Shown here: piece by piece, positions 1 through 9,248 of the stretch
Layout of the letters: every line of letters begins with the position of its first letter
Position numbering within the stretch: the first letter of the stretch is position 1
Assembly: GCA_004134995.1 (NCBI GenBank)
Contig: REGP01000003.1
Coordinates: forward strand, 248,001-312,000
Reading direction: 5' to 3'
DNA length: 64,000 nt
DNA from: Oxalobacteraceae bacterium CAVE-383
GTDB lineage: Bacteria; Pseudomonadota; Gammaproteobacteria; Burkholderiales; Burkholderiaceae_D
Program-made: the position numbers and the translations under genes
The notes under the pieces: generated by a model
Databases searched by the model: none
Told to the model about the DNA's origin: nothing
The model's input: the letters and a program-made list of their open reading frames with translations, nothing else

Positions 1-255
1 GCTGCCGGCCGATCATCCGCCTTAATGAGGGCTTCCGTATATTGAATTTTTAGGGCAAATTCCTATAACCGCAGGTTAAGGCTTGGCCGGCCGATATTTG
101 AACAGATTGGTAAAAATCAGCCTATTTGCTTGAATTTAATGGAAAATTTTTGATCGATAAGAGTATGGTCAATCCATCAGAATAGGCCAATATCTTGCTA
201 CACTATCTAAAACAAATCTGAAAATCAGACCCTGGGGAACCTAGAGGGATGAAGA

Positions 256-3200
256 ATGCCTCATCAACCTGAAAACAGCCCTGAATTGAACCGAATATCG
301 AAATCTCCTGACTTTCACGTCGTCGGCATGGGCGCCTCGGCGGGGGGCTTGGCCGCTCTGATGCGTTTTTTCGAAAACATGCCGGCGCAGAACGATATGT
401 CGTTCGTGGTCGTCCTGCATTTATCCCCCAAACACGAAAGCAGTATCGCCAAACTGCTGCAGAACGTCACCAAAATGCCCGTGCTGCAGGTGACCGAGCC
501 GGTACGCATCGAAAAAAGCACTGTTTATGTCATTCCGCCGTCCAAGAACCTGCTGATGGAGGACGGCAAGCTGATCGTCGAGCCGCTGACCCGGCCGCAG
601 GGCAGGCATATCGCGATCGATCTGTTTTTGCGCACGCTGGCCGATGTGCATCGCGAACGGTCGGTCGGCATCATTCTGTCCGGCACCGGTTCCGACGGCG
701 CGGTCGGCATAGCCCGCATCAGGGAAGCCGGCGGCGTCACCATCGCGCAGTCGCCGGACGACGCCGAGTACGACGCCATGCCGCGCAGCGCGATCGATGC
801 CGGGGTGATCGATGTGGTGCTGCCGGTGGTGGATATGCCGCAGAAGCTGATCGACGTGGTGCGCAATTCGGCCGCCATCGTGCTGCCCGACGCCGACGTC
901 GAAGGTTTGCAGGTGCATCCGGAAACCGACGCCACCGGTAAAATGCACGCGGAGGCGGCGCTGGCGGCGATCATGGAAATCCTGCATGTGCGCACCGGCC
1001 ACGACTTCACGCATTACAAAAAAGCCACCGTGCTGCGCCGCATCGAACGGCGCATGCAGGTCAACTGCCAGCCGAACCTGAGCGCCTACCTGGGCTATCT
1101 GGAGCAGGAACAGGACGAAACCCAGCTTCTGCTGCAGGACATGCTGATCAGCGTGACCAATTTCTTCCGCGACCGCGAGGCTTTCGAGTCGCTTGAGCGC
1201 GACGTGGTGCCGCGCCTGTTTGAAGGCGCTGTCGCCGGCGCCCAGATCAGGGCCTGGAGCGCCGGCTGCGCGACCGGGGAGGAAGCTTATTCGGTCGCCA
1301 TGCTGCTGGCCGGGCATGCCGAGCGGCTGCAGCCGAAAATCGATATCCAGGTATTCGCCACCGATATCGACAAGCGCGCCATCGGCATCGGACGCCGCGG
1401 CGTTTATCCGGAATCGATCGTCACCGATATCGCGCCCGACAAGCTGCGCCAGTTTTTCAACAAGGATGGCGGCCAGTACCAGATCAAGAAGGATATCCGC
1501 GAAAAAGTCCTGTTCGCGGCGCACAATATCCTGCGCGATCCGCCGTTTTCGCGCGTGCATCTGATTACCTGCCGCAATCTGCTGATTTACCTGAGCCGCG
1601 ACGTGCAGCAGAAAATATTCGAGATGTTCCATTTCGCGCTGCTGCCGGGCGGTTATCTGTTCCTCGGCAGTTCCGAGTCGGCGGAAGTGGCGTCCAAATA
1701 CTTTATCCCGGTCGACAAGAAGAACCGCATCTATCGCGCATCCGGACTGGCGCACGGCGCGCATTACGTCCCGACCATGGCATTCCGCCAGGCCACCGTG
1801 GCGCCGATGACGCTGGCGCCGAGGGAAGTCAAGCCGCGCCTGCCTTATGCCGACCTGCATCAGCGCCTGCTGGAACATTACGCGCCGCCCAGCGTGCTGA
1901 TCAATAGTGAAGGCGACATCGTCTATCTGTCCGACAAGGCCGGCCAGTATCTGCGCTATGCCGGCGGCGAGCCCTCGCATAATCTGGTGACGCTGATCAT
2001 GCCGGAATTGCGGCTGGAATTGCGCACCGCGCTGTTTCAGATTACACAGCAGGGCGGCGATATCGAGACGCGGCCGGTGGCGGTCAGCCGCGACGGTTTC
2101 GAGCTGAACCTGAGCCTGACCATCCGCCAGGTGCAGCGCGACCAGGCATCGGGCCAATTGATTCTCGTGCTGTTCAATGAATCGCCGCGGGCCGATGTGG
2201 CCGAACCATCGCCGGAAGCGCAAAGTTCCTTCATGATCAAGCAGTTGGAAGGCGAGCTGTTCGTGACCAAGGAGCAACTGCAGTCGACCATCGAGCAATA
2301 CGAAACCTCTTCCGAAGAACTGAAGGCGTCCAACGAAGAGCTGCAGGCGATCAATGAAGAGCTGCGTTCCACCACCGAAGAGCTGGAAACCAGCAAGGAA
2401 GAGCTGCAGTCGATCAACGAAGAGCTGATTACGGTCAATCACGAACTGAAAATGAAGGCCGACGAAACCGGCAAAAGCAACGACGATCTGCAGAATTTCA
2501 TCGCTTCCACCGAAATCGCCACCATCTTCATCGACCGCGCGATGCGCATCAAGCGCTTCACGCCGCGCGCCACGGATGTGTTCAACGTGATCGCCAGCGA
2601 CGTCGGCCGGCCGCTGCTCGACATCACGCACCGTCTCGATTACGACGCGCTCGAAAGCGATGCAAACGAAGTGTTTTCCTCATTGCGGGCATCCGAACGC
2701 GAAGTTGAGAGCGACGGCGGCAAGACCTATATCGCCCGCCTGATTCCGTATCGCACCGTCGAAGACAAGATCGACGGCCTGGTGCTGACCTTCGTCGACA
2801 TCACCAGCCTCAAGCAGACACAGAAAAAGCTGAGGGAAGAAGAACAGCGCATGCGCCTGATCGTTGCCTGCACCAAGGATTACGCCATCGTGACCCAGGA
2901 TCTGGAAGGCATCATCACGAGCTGGAACAAGGGCGCCGAACGCATCTTCGGCTATGTCGAATCTGAAGTGCTGGGACAGCCGGTGGATATCCTGTTTACC
3001 ATGGAAGACCGCGAACGCGGCGTGCCCTATGCCGAAATGCAGGCCGCCCGCACGCATGGCAGCGCGGTCGACGAGCGCTGGCACGTGCGGCGCGACGGCA
3101 GCCGCTTCTTTTGCAGCGGCGTGACTACCTTGCTGGACGATGGCGAGATGCATGGCTATGCCCGCATTGCGCGCGACCTGACCGGCACCAAGGAAGCCGA

Positions 3201-4380
3201 ATCGCAGCGCGAACTGATGCTGGCGCGTGAAACGGCGACCCGCATCCAGGCCGAAAACGCCAGCCGCATGCGCGAAGAATTCCTGGCGGTGCTGTCGCAT
3301 GAATTGAAACAGCCGCTCAACCTGATCCACCTGAATGCCGAATGGCTCAAGCGCATGCCGGATTCGCGCAATTCCGAGCCGATCCTGCGCGTGGCCGACA
3401 CCATCCGCGCCGCGGCGATCAGCCAGGCCACCATCATCAACGATCTGCTCGATCTCTCCCGTTTCAGCACCGGCAAGCTGGCGCTGAACAAATCGCCGCT
3501 GGATCTGGTGTTGCTGGTGGAGCGTCTGATCGAGGCTTTCGCCGAAGAGGCTTCGAGCAAGGGCATCAGCCTGGTCTACAGCAGCGAAGCCGCCGAGATT
3601 CCATTGATCGCCGACATTACCCGGGTCGAACAGATCGTCTGGAATCTGCTCAGCAACGCCATCAAGTTCACAAATAACGGCGGCCGGGTTGTCTTGTCGC
3701 TGTCGATGCAGGACGGCATGGCGCGCATTCACGTGGCCGATACCGGCAAAGGCATCCGCCGCGATTTCCTGCCGCATGTATTCGAGATGTTCAATCAGGC
3801 CGACGGCAGCACCACGCGCGAGCATGGCGGGCTGGGCATCGGATTGGCGCTGGTCAAGCAATTGGCCGACAGCCATGACGGCCGCGTCGAGGCGTTCTCC
3901 GAGGGCTTGAACCGGGGCGCCGAATTCACGGTCTGGCTGCCGCTGGCGGGCAGCGCGGTACTGGCGGATGCGCCATCGTATTCGAACGGCGCCGATGCCG
4001 GCGCGGCATTGCAAGGCCGCCGCATTCTGCTGGTGGACGATGACCCCGATTGCCTGGATACCTTCGGCGAGCTGTTGATATCGCATGGCGCGGAATTGCA
4101 TCGCGCGCAAGGCGCCGGGCAGGCATTGGGCCTGCTTGAACGGCATATGTTCGATATGATCGTTTCCGATATCGGCATGCCGGCCATGGACGGTTATCAG
4201 TTGCTGTCGCAAGTGCGTAAACTGCCGAACGGCCAGAAGGTGCCGATGGTGGCGGTGACCGGGTTCGGCCGGATGGTGGACGTGGAACGCACGCTCTCTG
4301 CCGGGTTTGCCGCCCATCTGCAGAAGCCGGTCGATTTCGATGCTTTCATGAAGACGCTGCGGATCGTGCTGGCCGGCTGA
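256..4380 (+). CDS. CheB/CheR-PAS-histidine kinase-receiver hybrid protein
   Basis: A 1374-residue cytoplasmic signalling protein that fuses chemotaxis methylesterase and methyltransferase modules to a hybrid kinase. Domains in order: CheB (about 20-205; Ser28 in GASAGG, His in VVLHLSPKH, Asp in GTGSDGAVG, so the catalytic triad is present); CheR (about 235-490; SAM motif SAGCATGEEAYS and TCRNLLIYL); a coiled coil of repeated SNEEL/TTEEL heptads (about 665-745); two PAS domains (about 745-985); HisKA with His1015 in LSHELKQPLN; HATPase (DTGKGI, GLGIGLAL); receiver (about 1253-1370) with Asp1305 in SDIGMPAMDGY. The ATG at 256 has GAGGG 7 nt upstream. The 255 bases before it are AT-rich and show no gene. 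No chemoreceptor or other chemotaxis gene is nearby, so the signal and the output are unknown. The family is recognised with high confidence; the role is not. Confidence 0.95.
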   Translation: MPHQPENSPELNRISKSPDFHVVGMGASAGGLAALMRFFENMPAQNDMSFVVVLHLSPKHESSIAKLLQNVTKMPVLQVTEPVRIEKSTVYVIPPSKNLLMEDGKLIVEPLTRPQGRHIAIDLFLRTLADVHRERSVGIILSGTGSDGAVGIARIREAGGVTIAQSPDDAEYDAMPRSAIDAGVIDVVLPVVDMPQKLIDVVRNSAAIVLPDADVEGLQVHPETDATGKMHAEAALAAIMEILHVRTGHDFTHYKKATVLRRIERRMQVNCQPNLSAYLGYLEQEQDETQLLLQDMLISVTNFFRDREAFESLERDVVPRLFEGAVAGAQIRAWSAGCATGEEAYSVAMLLAGHAERLQPKIDIQVFATDIDKRAIGIGRRGVYPESIVTDIAPDKLRQFFNKDGGQYQIKKDIREKVLFAAHNILRDPPFSRVHLITCRNLLIYLSRDVQQKIFEMFHFALLPGGYLFLGSSESAEVASKYFIPVDKKNRIYRASGLAHGAHYVPTMAFRQATVAPMTLAPREVKPRLPYADLHQRLLEHYAPPSVLINSEGDIVYLSDKAGQYLRYAGGEPSHNLVTLIMPELRLELRTALFQITQQGGDIETRPVAVSRDGFELNLSLTIRQVQRDQASGQLILVLFNESPRADVAEPSPEAQSSFMIKQLEGELFVTKEQLQSTIEQYETSSEELKASNEELQAINEELRSTTEELETSKEELQSINEELITVNHELKMKADETGKSNDDLQNFIASTEIATIFIDRAMRIKRFTPRATDVFNVIASDVGRPLLDITHRLDYDALESDANEVFSSLRASEREVESDGGKTYIARLIPYRTVEDKIDGLVLTFVDITSLKQTQKKLREEEQRMRLIVACTKDYAIVTQDLEGIITSWNKGAERIFGYVESEVLGQPVDILFTMEDRERGVPYAEMQAARTHGSAVDERWHVRRDGSRFFCSGVTTLLDDGEMHGYARIARDLTGTKEAESQRELMLARETATRIQAENASRMREEFLAVLSHELKQPLNLIHLNAEWLKRMPDSRNSEPILRVADTIRAAAISQATIINDLLDLSRFSTGKLALNKSPLDLVLLVERLIEAFAEEASSKGISLVYSSEAAEIPLIADITRVEQIVWNLLSNAIKFTNNGGRVVLSLSMQDGMARIHVADTGKGIRRDFLPHVFEMFNQADGSTTREHGGLGIGLALVKQLADSHDGRVEAFSEGLNRGAEFTVWLPLAGSAVLADAPSYSNGADAGAALQGRRILLVDDDPDCLDTFGELLISHGAELHRAQGAGQALGLLERHMFDMIVSDIGMPAMDGYQLLSQVRKLPNGQKVPMVAVTGFGRMVDVERTLSAGFAAHLQKPVDFDAFMKTLRIVLAG

Positions 4381-4391
4381 TCGCACGTTCC

Positions 4392-4534
4392 GGCGCCATC
4401 GGGCGGGCGCGAGGATGGCATGAAGGGGGGTTGTACTTCGTTCGTGTCCTCCGCCGGCCTGCGGCCGCCTCCCCCTTTACCTCACTGCGCACAACCCCCC
4501 TTCATGCCATCCCTCGCGCCCGCCCGACGGCGCC
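4392..4534. repeat. Long-stem hairpin element, copy 1 (conserved core, locus-specific arms)
   Basis: The left arm 4392-4434 and right arm 4491-4534 are reverse complements over about 43 bp with one substitution and a 1-nt indel. They enclose a 56-nt core at 4435-4490 that recurs at five other places in the window. The element fills the gap between two convergent genes; the trehalase stop codon abuts the right arm. Inside the core, GGCC-TGC-GGCC forms a small inner hairpin. There is no T-tract, so it is not a textbook intrinsic terminator. Confidence 0.9.
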
Positions 4535-6123
4535 TACGCTTTTTTTGTAGCGGCGCGGCTACCGGCCGCGGCGTGCTGCGGATAGAGCTGGAGCAGCTTG
4601 CGCGTGACGCCATTGGTCCAGCCGAAGCCGTCCTGCAAGGGATATTCGCCGCCGCGTCCGCCTAGCGCGACGCCCGGGGCCTCCGGACTTTTATACAGGG
4701 CGTATTTTTCCACCAGCTTGCTTTCGCGCGTATACAGATTGGCGACCAGGGTCAGCCAGCGATGCGCGATTTCCGCGGCAAGTTCATGTTTGCCGTAATG
4801 CTCCAGCCCCCGGATCGCCAGCCATTGCATTGAGGCCCAGCCGTTCGGTTCATCCCATTGCTGGCCGCTCTCGGTTTCGGTGGTGGCGACGCCGCCTTCC
4901 TTGAGCAGGCGCGCCCCGAGCGTGGCCGCCACGCGTTCGGCTTGCGCCGGGCTCGCCAGTTGCACGAACAGCGGCGCCACGGTTGCAACGGTCAGGTTGC
5001 GGCGCATCGCCGCCAGCGCCCAATCGAAGTCGAAGAAAGCCCCGCTCTGCTCGTTCCACATATGGCGCGACATGGCCGTTTTGCGCGTGGCGGCCTTCTG
5101 CCGGAAGGTTTCGGCAAGGCCGGATACGCGGTTTTCGCCGCGGTCCGCGGCGCTCAAATCCGCGATCGTGGTTTCCAGTTTGTACAGGAAGCTGTTCAGG
5201 TCGACCGGCAGGATTGCCGTGGTGCGGATGCTGTGCAAGGCATTTTCCGTGGCGAGCCAGCGCGAACTGAAATCCCAGCCCGATTCCGCGGCGGCGCGCA
5301 GATCGCGATAGACCTGCGGCGCCGGACGTTCGCCCGCCCTGGCCGTTTCAAGATCTTCAATGAACGATTCTTCGCGCGGCGTCTCGCGCTCGTCCCAATA
5401 GCGATTCAGCAGTGCGCCGTCCGGCAGGCGCACCACGCGGCGATGCGCCTGGCCGGGCGCAAGGCTTGCCGCGCCGTCCATCCAGAAATCGTATTCCTTG
5501 CGCAACTGCGGCAGATAATGCAGCGCATCGCGCACACCCTCGCTTTCGAACAATTCGACCATCAGGGCGAACAGCGGCGGCTGGGAACGGCTCAGGTAAT
5601 AGGTGCGCGTGCCGTTCGGAATGCGGCCGTAGGTATCGATCAGATAGGCGAAATTGTCGGCCATGGCGTGCAGCAGATCCTGCCGTCCGCTGGCCGCCAG
5701 TCCCAGCATGGTGAAATAGGAGTCCCAATAATAGAGTTCGCCGAAGCGTCCGCCCGGCACCACGTAGGGATTGGGCAGCGGCAGCAGCGAGGAAAAAGGC
5801 GGGTGCTGGTGCGGATGGCGCGTCAGCACCGGCCACAGATCGTCGATATGGTCGGGCAGGGATTTGTCGGGATCGGAAATATAGTGGCTCGGCGGCACTA
5901 TCTGCAAATCGAAATGCGCATGGACGAAGGCGGCCAGATCGAAGCCGGCGACGGATTTTTCGGCGCGGTAGGCCGCCAGGATCTGTTCGGGGTCGCCCCT
6001 CGGCGCGCAGTCGACGAACGATTTGCTGTCGCTGAAAATGCGCGCGGTCTGGATGTCGACGAATAATTCGCGGTAGCGGTCCGCCGGCGACAGCATGTCG
6101 GCCGGCTGTATGTCGTGATGCAT
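4534..6123 (-). CDS. treF: Trehalase (glycoside hydrolase family 37), probably cytoplasmic
   Basis: Hydrolyses alpha,alpha-trehalose to two glucose molecules. The 529-residue product carries both family signatures: PGGRFGELYYWDSY (about 135-150) and QQWDEPNGWASMQW (about 425-440). It also has the Gly-rich GGRGGEYPLQDGFGWTNG block near the C-terminus that helps form the active site. No signal peptide is visible at the N-terminus (MHHDIQPADMLSPADRYREL), so it resembles the cytoplasmic TreF type rather than periplasmic TreA; the length is close to that of TreF. It ends at hairpin element 1 and is divergent from the LysM lipoprotein gene. A role in trehalose recycling or osmoadaptation is inferred from the family only. 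Confidence 0.9.
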   Translation of the reverse strand: MHHDIQPADMLSPADRYRELFVDIQTARIFSDSKSFVDCAPRGDPEQILAAYRAEKSVAGFDLAAFVHAHFDLQIVPPSHYISDPDKSLPDHIDDLWPVLTRHPHQHPPFSSLLPLPNPYVVPGGRFGELYYWDSYFTMLGLAASGRQDLLHAMADNFAYLIDTYGRIPNGTRTYYLSRSQPPLFALMVELFESEGVRDALHYLPQLRKEYDFWMDGAASLAPGQAHRRVVRLPDGALLNRYWDERETPREESFIEDLETARAGERPAPQVYRDLRAAAESGWDFSSRWLATENALHSIRTTAILPVDLNSFLYKLETTIADLSAADRGENRVSGLAETFRQKAATRKTAMSRHMWNEQSGAFFDFDWALAAMRRNLTVATVAPLFVQLASPAQAERVAATLGARLLKEGGVATTETESGQQWDEPNGWASMQWLAIRGLEHYGKHELAAEIAHRWLTLVANLYTRESKLVEKYALYKSPEAPGVALGGRGGEYPLQDGFGWTNGVTRKLLQLYPQHAAAGSRAATKKA

Positions 6124-6241
6124 GCCTTGTCCTTCGGTTCATGTTGGCTCGCGTTGGCGTCAGGATAATCGATTTATTTTCCGCCGTATAATTCCGGCTG
6201 CGCTACACCTTCAAGCCTCATTCAAGCGACGGAAGAATAAT

Positions 6242-6949
6242 TTGCGACTCACCATAACGTCATTGCGCCTGATGGCATTGCTTGCCATTGCAGCTCTCCT
6301 GAACGCCTGCAGTACGGCGCCGAATGTATCCGGCGACGTGACGACGGCCGGTTTCTACAAAGTCGCGCAGGGCGATACGCTGTACGGCATCGCCCGCAAG
6401 TTCCGGCAGACGGTGCCGGGCCTGGTGCGTTTGAACGGCTTGAAGGATGCCGACGATATCCGGGTCGATCAATTGCTGCGCATCAATTCGGTTCGCGCCG
6501 CAACCAGGGCGCCGGCGCCGGCCGCGCGCGCATCCGGCGCGGCCGCCGTCAAGGAAACCGAACCCGACGCGGCGGATAGCGAACCCGCGCCGCGCGACTG
6601 GGCCTGGCCTGCGGACGGCGCCCAGACCGCGGGCTTCGGCGCCAAAAAGGGGATCGAGATCGCCGGCAAAAGCGGGCAGGAAATCCGGGCGGCGAATGCC
6701 GGCAGCGTGTCGTTCGTCGGCGGCGGCATTCGCGGCTACGGCAATCTGGTCATTCTCAAGCACAGCGGCAATATCCTGTCGGTCTACGCGCACAATAAAA
6801 CAGTGCTGGTCAAGGAAGGGCAAGCCGTCGCGAAAGGCCAGAAGATCGCCGAGATGGGCGATTCGGACAGCGACAGCGTCAAGCTGTATTTTGAGATCCG
6901 CCGCAACGGCAAGCCGGTCGATCCCGCCGGCTACCTGCCGAAACGCTGA
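6242..6949 (+). CDS. LysM/LytM-domain (NlpD-like) lipoprotein without metal ligands
   Basis: A 235-residue predicted lipoprotein. The TTG at 6242, with GGAAG at 6231-6235, gives a normal signal peptide ending in the lipobox LLNAC; an ATG at 6272 would leave a very short signal. After the lipidated Cys comes one LysM domain (YKVAQGDTLYGIARKF to QLLRINS, about 40-85), an Ala/Pro linker, then a C-terminal M23/LytM domain (about 125-233). The metal-binding positions of M23 peptidases are replaced: the usual H-x-G-x-D strand reads KKGIEIAG and the final HxH strand reads KLYFEIR. It is therefore probably not a peptidase but an amidase activator of the EnvC/NlpD/ActS kind at the outer membrane. A perfect -10 TATAAT lies at 6187-6192. 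The stop codon touches hairpin element 2. Confidence 0.88.
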   Translation: MRLTITSLRLMALLAIAALLNACSTAPNVSGDVTTAGFYKVAQGDTLYGIARKFRQTVPGLVRLNGLKDADDIRVDQLLRINSVRAATRAPAPAARASGAAAVKETEPDAADSEPAPRDWAWPADGAQTAGFGAKKGIEIAGKSGQEIRAANAGSVSFVGGGIRGYGNLVILKHSGNILSVYAHNKTVLVKEGQAVAKGQKIAEMGDSDSDSVKLYFEIRRNGKPVDPAGYLPKR

Positions 6950-7076
6950 GAAGCCGTTCAGAATTTGGCGAGGCGGGGCGTTGTACTTCGTTCGTGTCCC
7001 CCGCCGGCCTGCGGCCGTCTCCTCCTTTACCTCACTGCGCACAACACCCCGCCTCGCCAAATTCTGAACGGCTTCT
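6949..7076. repeat. Long-stem hairpin element, copy 2
   Basis: Arms 6949-6984 and 7041-7076 are 36-bp reverse complements with a single C/T difference. The core (6985-7040) matches copy 1 with a few substitutions. The left arm starts on the last base of the lipoprotein stop codon. The arm sequence is unrelated to that of copy 1 except for the G-run and GTTGT next to the core. Confidence 0.9.
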
Positions 7077-7287
7077 ACTGAAGAAATGCGCCTGCTCGTA
7101 TCCGCCAATTCTTTATGAATTGGTAACTGTCTCAATAATTATGCATTTCCATCGTAAAGACATGCTCTTACCCAAGAGTTAATTTGCTTTGAGAATTGTC
7201 CTATATTCCTATACTCTTGGCGGCAGGCATGAGGCTGCCGATCCGACATACGCTCAGTAAAAACAGAGAAAAGAAATAGGGGACGTC

Positions 7288-8493
7288 ATGCTCACTTTTT
7301 CCATCATCGAAACCCTGGTTGCCGCAACGCTGGTGCTGCTGCTGGGCCGAAAGATCGTCGAGCGCGCCGCGCTGCTGCGGGCCTACAGCATTCCGGAGCC
7401 GGTTGCCGGCGGCCTGCTGGTGGCCTTGCTGCTGCTGGGTCTGCATAGCCTGGGGCATATCGAAGTGCATTTCGACGCCGGCCTGCAGGCGCCGCTGATG
7501 CTGGCTTTTTTTGCCACCATCGGCCTCAATGCCGACCTGGCGAGCCTGCGCTCCGGCGGCAAGAAACTGTCCGTTTTCCTGCTGGTGGTGCTTGGTTTGC
7601 TGACTTTGCAGAATGCGCTGGGATTGGGATTGGCCTCGCTGCTGGGGCTGGACCCGCGGGTCGGCCTGCTGGCCGGCTCGATTTCGCTGTCGGGCGGGCA
7701 TGGCACCGGCGCGGCCTGGGCCAAGGTGTTTACGGAAGGCGGCCGGGCCTTGCCGGCGGCCACGGAAATCGCGATCGCCTGCGCCACTTTCGGGCTGGTG
7801 CTGGGCGGCCTGGTTGGCGGCCCCGTGGCGCGATTGCTGATCAAGCGGGTGCAATTGCCGACGGCCGAAACGGCGCCCGCGGCCGAACCGTCGGGTTTTG
7901 AGCAGCCGAATGCAATGCGTTTGATTACCCCGCAGGCATTTATCGAAACGCTGACCCTGATTGCCGTCAGCCTGGCGGTCGGCAGCGCCCTGTCCGAGCG
8001 CCTGATCGGCACCACCTTCGAATTGCCGACCTTCGTCTGCGTCCTGCTTACCGGCGTGCTGCTGCGCAACGGCCTGGCGCTGATTTTCGGCTACCGCGTA
8101 TTCGAACGCAGCATTTCGGTGCTGGGAAACGTCAGCCTGTCGCTGTTCCTGGCGCAGGCGCTGATGAGTTTGCGTTTGTGGGATCTGGCGTCGCTGGCCG
8201 GGCCGGTGCTGGCGATCCTGGCGGTGCAGGCGGTGGCGATGGCGGCCTATGCGGTGTTCGTGACGTTCAGGGTGATGGGATCGAATTACGATGCGGCGGT
8301 GCTGGCGGCGGGGCATTGCGGCTTCGGCCTCGGCGCGACGCCAACCGCCATCGCCAATATGCAGGCAGTCACCGACCGTTCGGGGCCGTCGCCGCTGGCG
8401 TTCCTGATCGTGCCGATGATCAGCGCCTTCTTTATCGATCTGGCCAATGCAATCGTCATCAAACTCTATCTGGCCCTGCCGGTATTTTCTTGA
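7288..8493 (+). CDS. gltS: Sodium/glutamate symporter
   Basis: Inner-membrane sodium-dependent glutamate importer of the GltS (ESS) family, 401 residues as expected. The protein is strongly hydrophobic with two symmetrical halves. The Gly-rich re-entrant motifs SGGHGTGAAW (about 134-143) and AGHCGFGLGATPTAIANM (about 340-357) are the family's substrate- and ion-binding loops. The ATG at 7288 is preceded by AGGGGA. The 211 bases upstream are AT-rich and hold a perfect 7-bp hairpin (CCAATTC/GAATTGG, 7105-7123) plus possible -10 sequences (TATACT near 7213), but I could not fix one promoter. Transcription runs into hairpin element 3, which separates it from the convergent regulator gene. Confidence 0.95.
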   Translation: MLTFSIIETLVAATLVLLLGRKIVERAALLRAYSIPEPVAGGLLVALLLLGLHSLGHIEVHFDAGLQAPLMLAFFATIGLNADLASLRSGGKKLSVFLLVVLGLLTLQNALGLGLASLLGLDPRVGLLAGSISLSGGHGTGAAWAKVFTEGGRALPAATEIAIACATFGLVLGGLVGGPVARLLIKRVQLPTAETAPAAEPSGFEQPNAMRLITPQAFIETLTLIAVSLAVGSALSERLIGTTFELPTFVCVLLTGVLLRNGLALIFGYRVFERSISVLGNVSLSLFLAQALMSLRLWDLASLAGPVLAILAVQAVAMAAYAVFVTFRVMGSNYDAAVLAAGHCGFGLGATPTAIANMQAVTDRSGPSPLAFLIVPMISAFFIDLANAIVIKLYLALPVFS

Positions 8494-8510
8494 CGATTTC
8501 TTGAGACGCT

Positions 8511-8630
8511 GCTGTTGCAAAATAAAGCGGGGCGGGCGTTGTACTGCGTTCGTGTCCCCCGCCGGCCTTCGGCCGTCTCCTCCTTTACCTCACTTCGCAC
8601 AACACCCGCCCCGCTTTATTTTGCAACAGC
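8511..8630. repeat. Long-stem hairpin element, copy 3
   Basis: Arms 8511-8542 and 8599-8630 are 32-bp reverse complements with one C/T difference, around a core at 8543-8598. Here the inner hairpin loop is GGCC-TTC-GGCC, and the core begins ACTGCG and ends CACTTCGC, a reciprocal T/G exchange relative to copies 1 and 2. It lies between the convergent gltS and XRE regulator genes. Confidence 0.9.
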
Positions 8631-8681
8631 CTCCCAAGTTTCGGATTTTTCCTGACAGCGCAGCACAGCCGATCAATAAAA

Positions 8682-9125
8682 TTACTCAGGTATTTGCTGC
8701 GTTAATTCTAGCTGTGTGACTAATTCTTCTATCAGATAACGCTGATGTGGAAGCAACTCGTGAATCTGCGCCGCCAGCGCGAGATTGGCCTGCGTCGGCT
8801 TGCCGTGATATTTGACGGCAGGCTGCTTGACCTCCAATTGCGTGGTCGGCGAGGGGCCGTATTCCAGCCAATGCAAATCGACGCCACACCATTTTGCCAG
8901 CGTTTCCAGCTTGTCCTTCTTGGGGATGGCGCGCCCCTTCAGCCACTTGTCCGCTGCTTGCGGCGTAATCGGTGAGCCGGGATAACGCAGGGTCATGTGC
9001 ATGGCCAGCGAAGTCGGTCCATCGATGGTGCGTTTTTCGCCATTCTTGCCGGAAGGGAGTTTGATGCGCTTCAGCGCCAGATGGAGACGATTGGCGAATG
9101 CGGTTTTTTCTTTGACTGTAGGCAT
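8682..9125 (-). CDS. Helix-turn-helix (XRE-type) transcriptional regulator
   Basis: A 147-residue DNA-binding protein. The N-terminal half contains a lambda-repressor-like helix-turn-helix (about 10-80: FANRLHLALKRI, SPITPQAADKWLKGRAIP, KLETLAKWCGVDLHWLEYG). The C-terminal tail (LLPHQRYLIEELVTQLELTQ) may serve for dimerisation. I chose the ATG at 9125 because the 26 extra codons of the longer frame (to 9203) do not resemble the family and would carry the palindrome at 9122-9146 inside coding sequence. Neither start has a good ribosome-binding site. The palindrome over the start codon suggests autorepression. No phage genes are adjacent; its targets are unknown. Confidence 0.8.
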   Translation of the reverse strand: MPTVKEKTAFANRLHLALKRIKLPSGKNGEKRTIDGPTSLAMHMTLRYPGSPITPQAADKWLKGRAIPKKDKLETLAKWCGVDLHWLEYGPSPTTQLEVKQPAVKYHGKPTQANLALAAQIHELLPHQRYLIEELVTQLELTQQIPE

Positions 9126-9146
9126 TGCCGCATTTTGCGGCAATGC
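9122..9146. promoter_or_regulatory. Perfect palindrome, candidate autoregulatory operator
   Basis: Two perfect 11-bp arms (GCATTGCCGCA and TGCGGCAATGC) separated by TTT. The left arm contains the start codon of the XRE regulator. The size and symmetry fit binding of a helix-turn-helix dimer, or a leader RNA hairpin hiding the start codon. Function is inferred from position only. Confidence 0.6.
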
Positions 9147-9248
9147 ACAGAAATGATTATCAGCTGACAAAGATAACTGTATCTTTGCCAGTTGATTTCT
9201 CATTTGGGGATATTACGATTGCATTGCAATCGTCACGGGGGGGCTTGC

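Noticed and set aside
421-2631. A 736-codon open frame on the minus strand opposite the hybrid kinase
   Set aside because: It is a GC-skew shadow: low-complexity Arg/His/Gln-rich translation with no domain, while the plus strand has a fully recognisable protein.
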